A stretch of 6,167 nucleotides of DNA from Bacteroidota bacterium. Its GTDB lineage: Bacteria > Bacteroidota > Bacteroidia > Chitinophagales > Chitinophagaceae. Numbering within the stretch: the stretch's first letter is position 1; every line of letters starts with the position of its first letter. Under the pieces are notes generated by a model. It was not told where the DNA came from. It searched no databases and saw only the letters and a program-made list of their open reading frames with translations. This document shows positions 6,161-6,167 of the stretch, piece by piece. The translations under genes were made by a program, and so were the position numbers. The stretch is from assembly GCA_023429365.1 (NCBI GenBank), contig JAEYVW010000383.1, forward strand, positions 1-6,167. The letters run 5' to 3'.

Positions 6161-6167
6161 AGAATGA

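Overview
The window looks like chromosomal DNA from a member of the Bacteroidota, probably of the Chitinophagaceae or a related group; the phylum is well supported, the family is only a guess. The reasons are an outer-membrane TonB-dependent receptor with an N-terminal carboxypeptidase-regulatory-like domain, A-rich translation starts without a Shine-Dalgarno sequence, and a promoter with the Bacteroidota form TTG / TAnnTTTG upstream of the left-most gene.

Layout from left to right. (1) Positions 1-50, minus strand: the first 16 codons of a ribB-type gene (3,4-dihydroxy-2-butanone-4-phosphate synthase, riboflavin synthesis), cut by the window edge. It has a good promoter at 132-161 and a leader of about 80 nt containing a small GC-rich hairpin. 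(2) 234-3446, plus: a 1070-residue Oar-like TonB-dependent receptor, divergent from ribB and ended by a strong intrinsic terminator at 3469-3495. (3) 3494-4036, minus: a 180-residue 2H phosphoesterase (2'-5' RNA ligase family) with both HxT motifs. It converges on the receptor, and its stop codon lies across the end of the receptor terminator's T-tract. (4) 4140-5435, plus: an exported serine hydrolase with the beta-lactamase/PBP fold, with SxxK and SDN motifs but KVG in place of KTG. (5) 5436-5685: non-coding, with a possible weak terminator. (6) 5686-6012, plus: a small unrecognised ORF of uncertain reality. (7) 6014-6160: a striking non-coding array of CACG/CGTG units, mostly 9 bp apart, in alternating orientations, running almost to the right edge.

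The four recognisable genes do not form an operon or an obvious pathway. Each has its own orientation or is separated by a terminator or a divergent spacer, so this reads as ordinary chromosomal housekeeping and envelope genes. The features most worth a second look are the 9-bp-phased array at the right end and the hydrolase's altered active-site motif. I see no convincing new multi-gene system.
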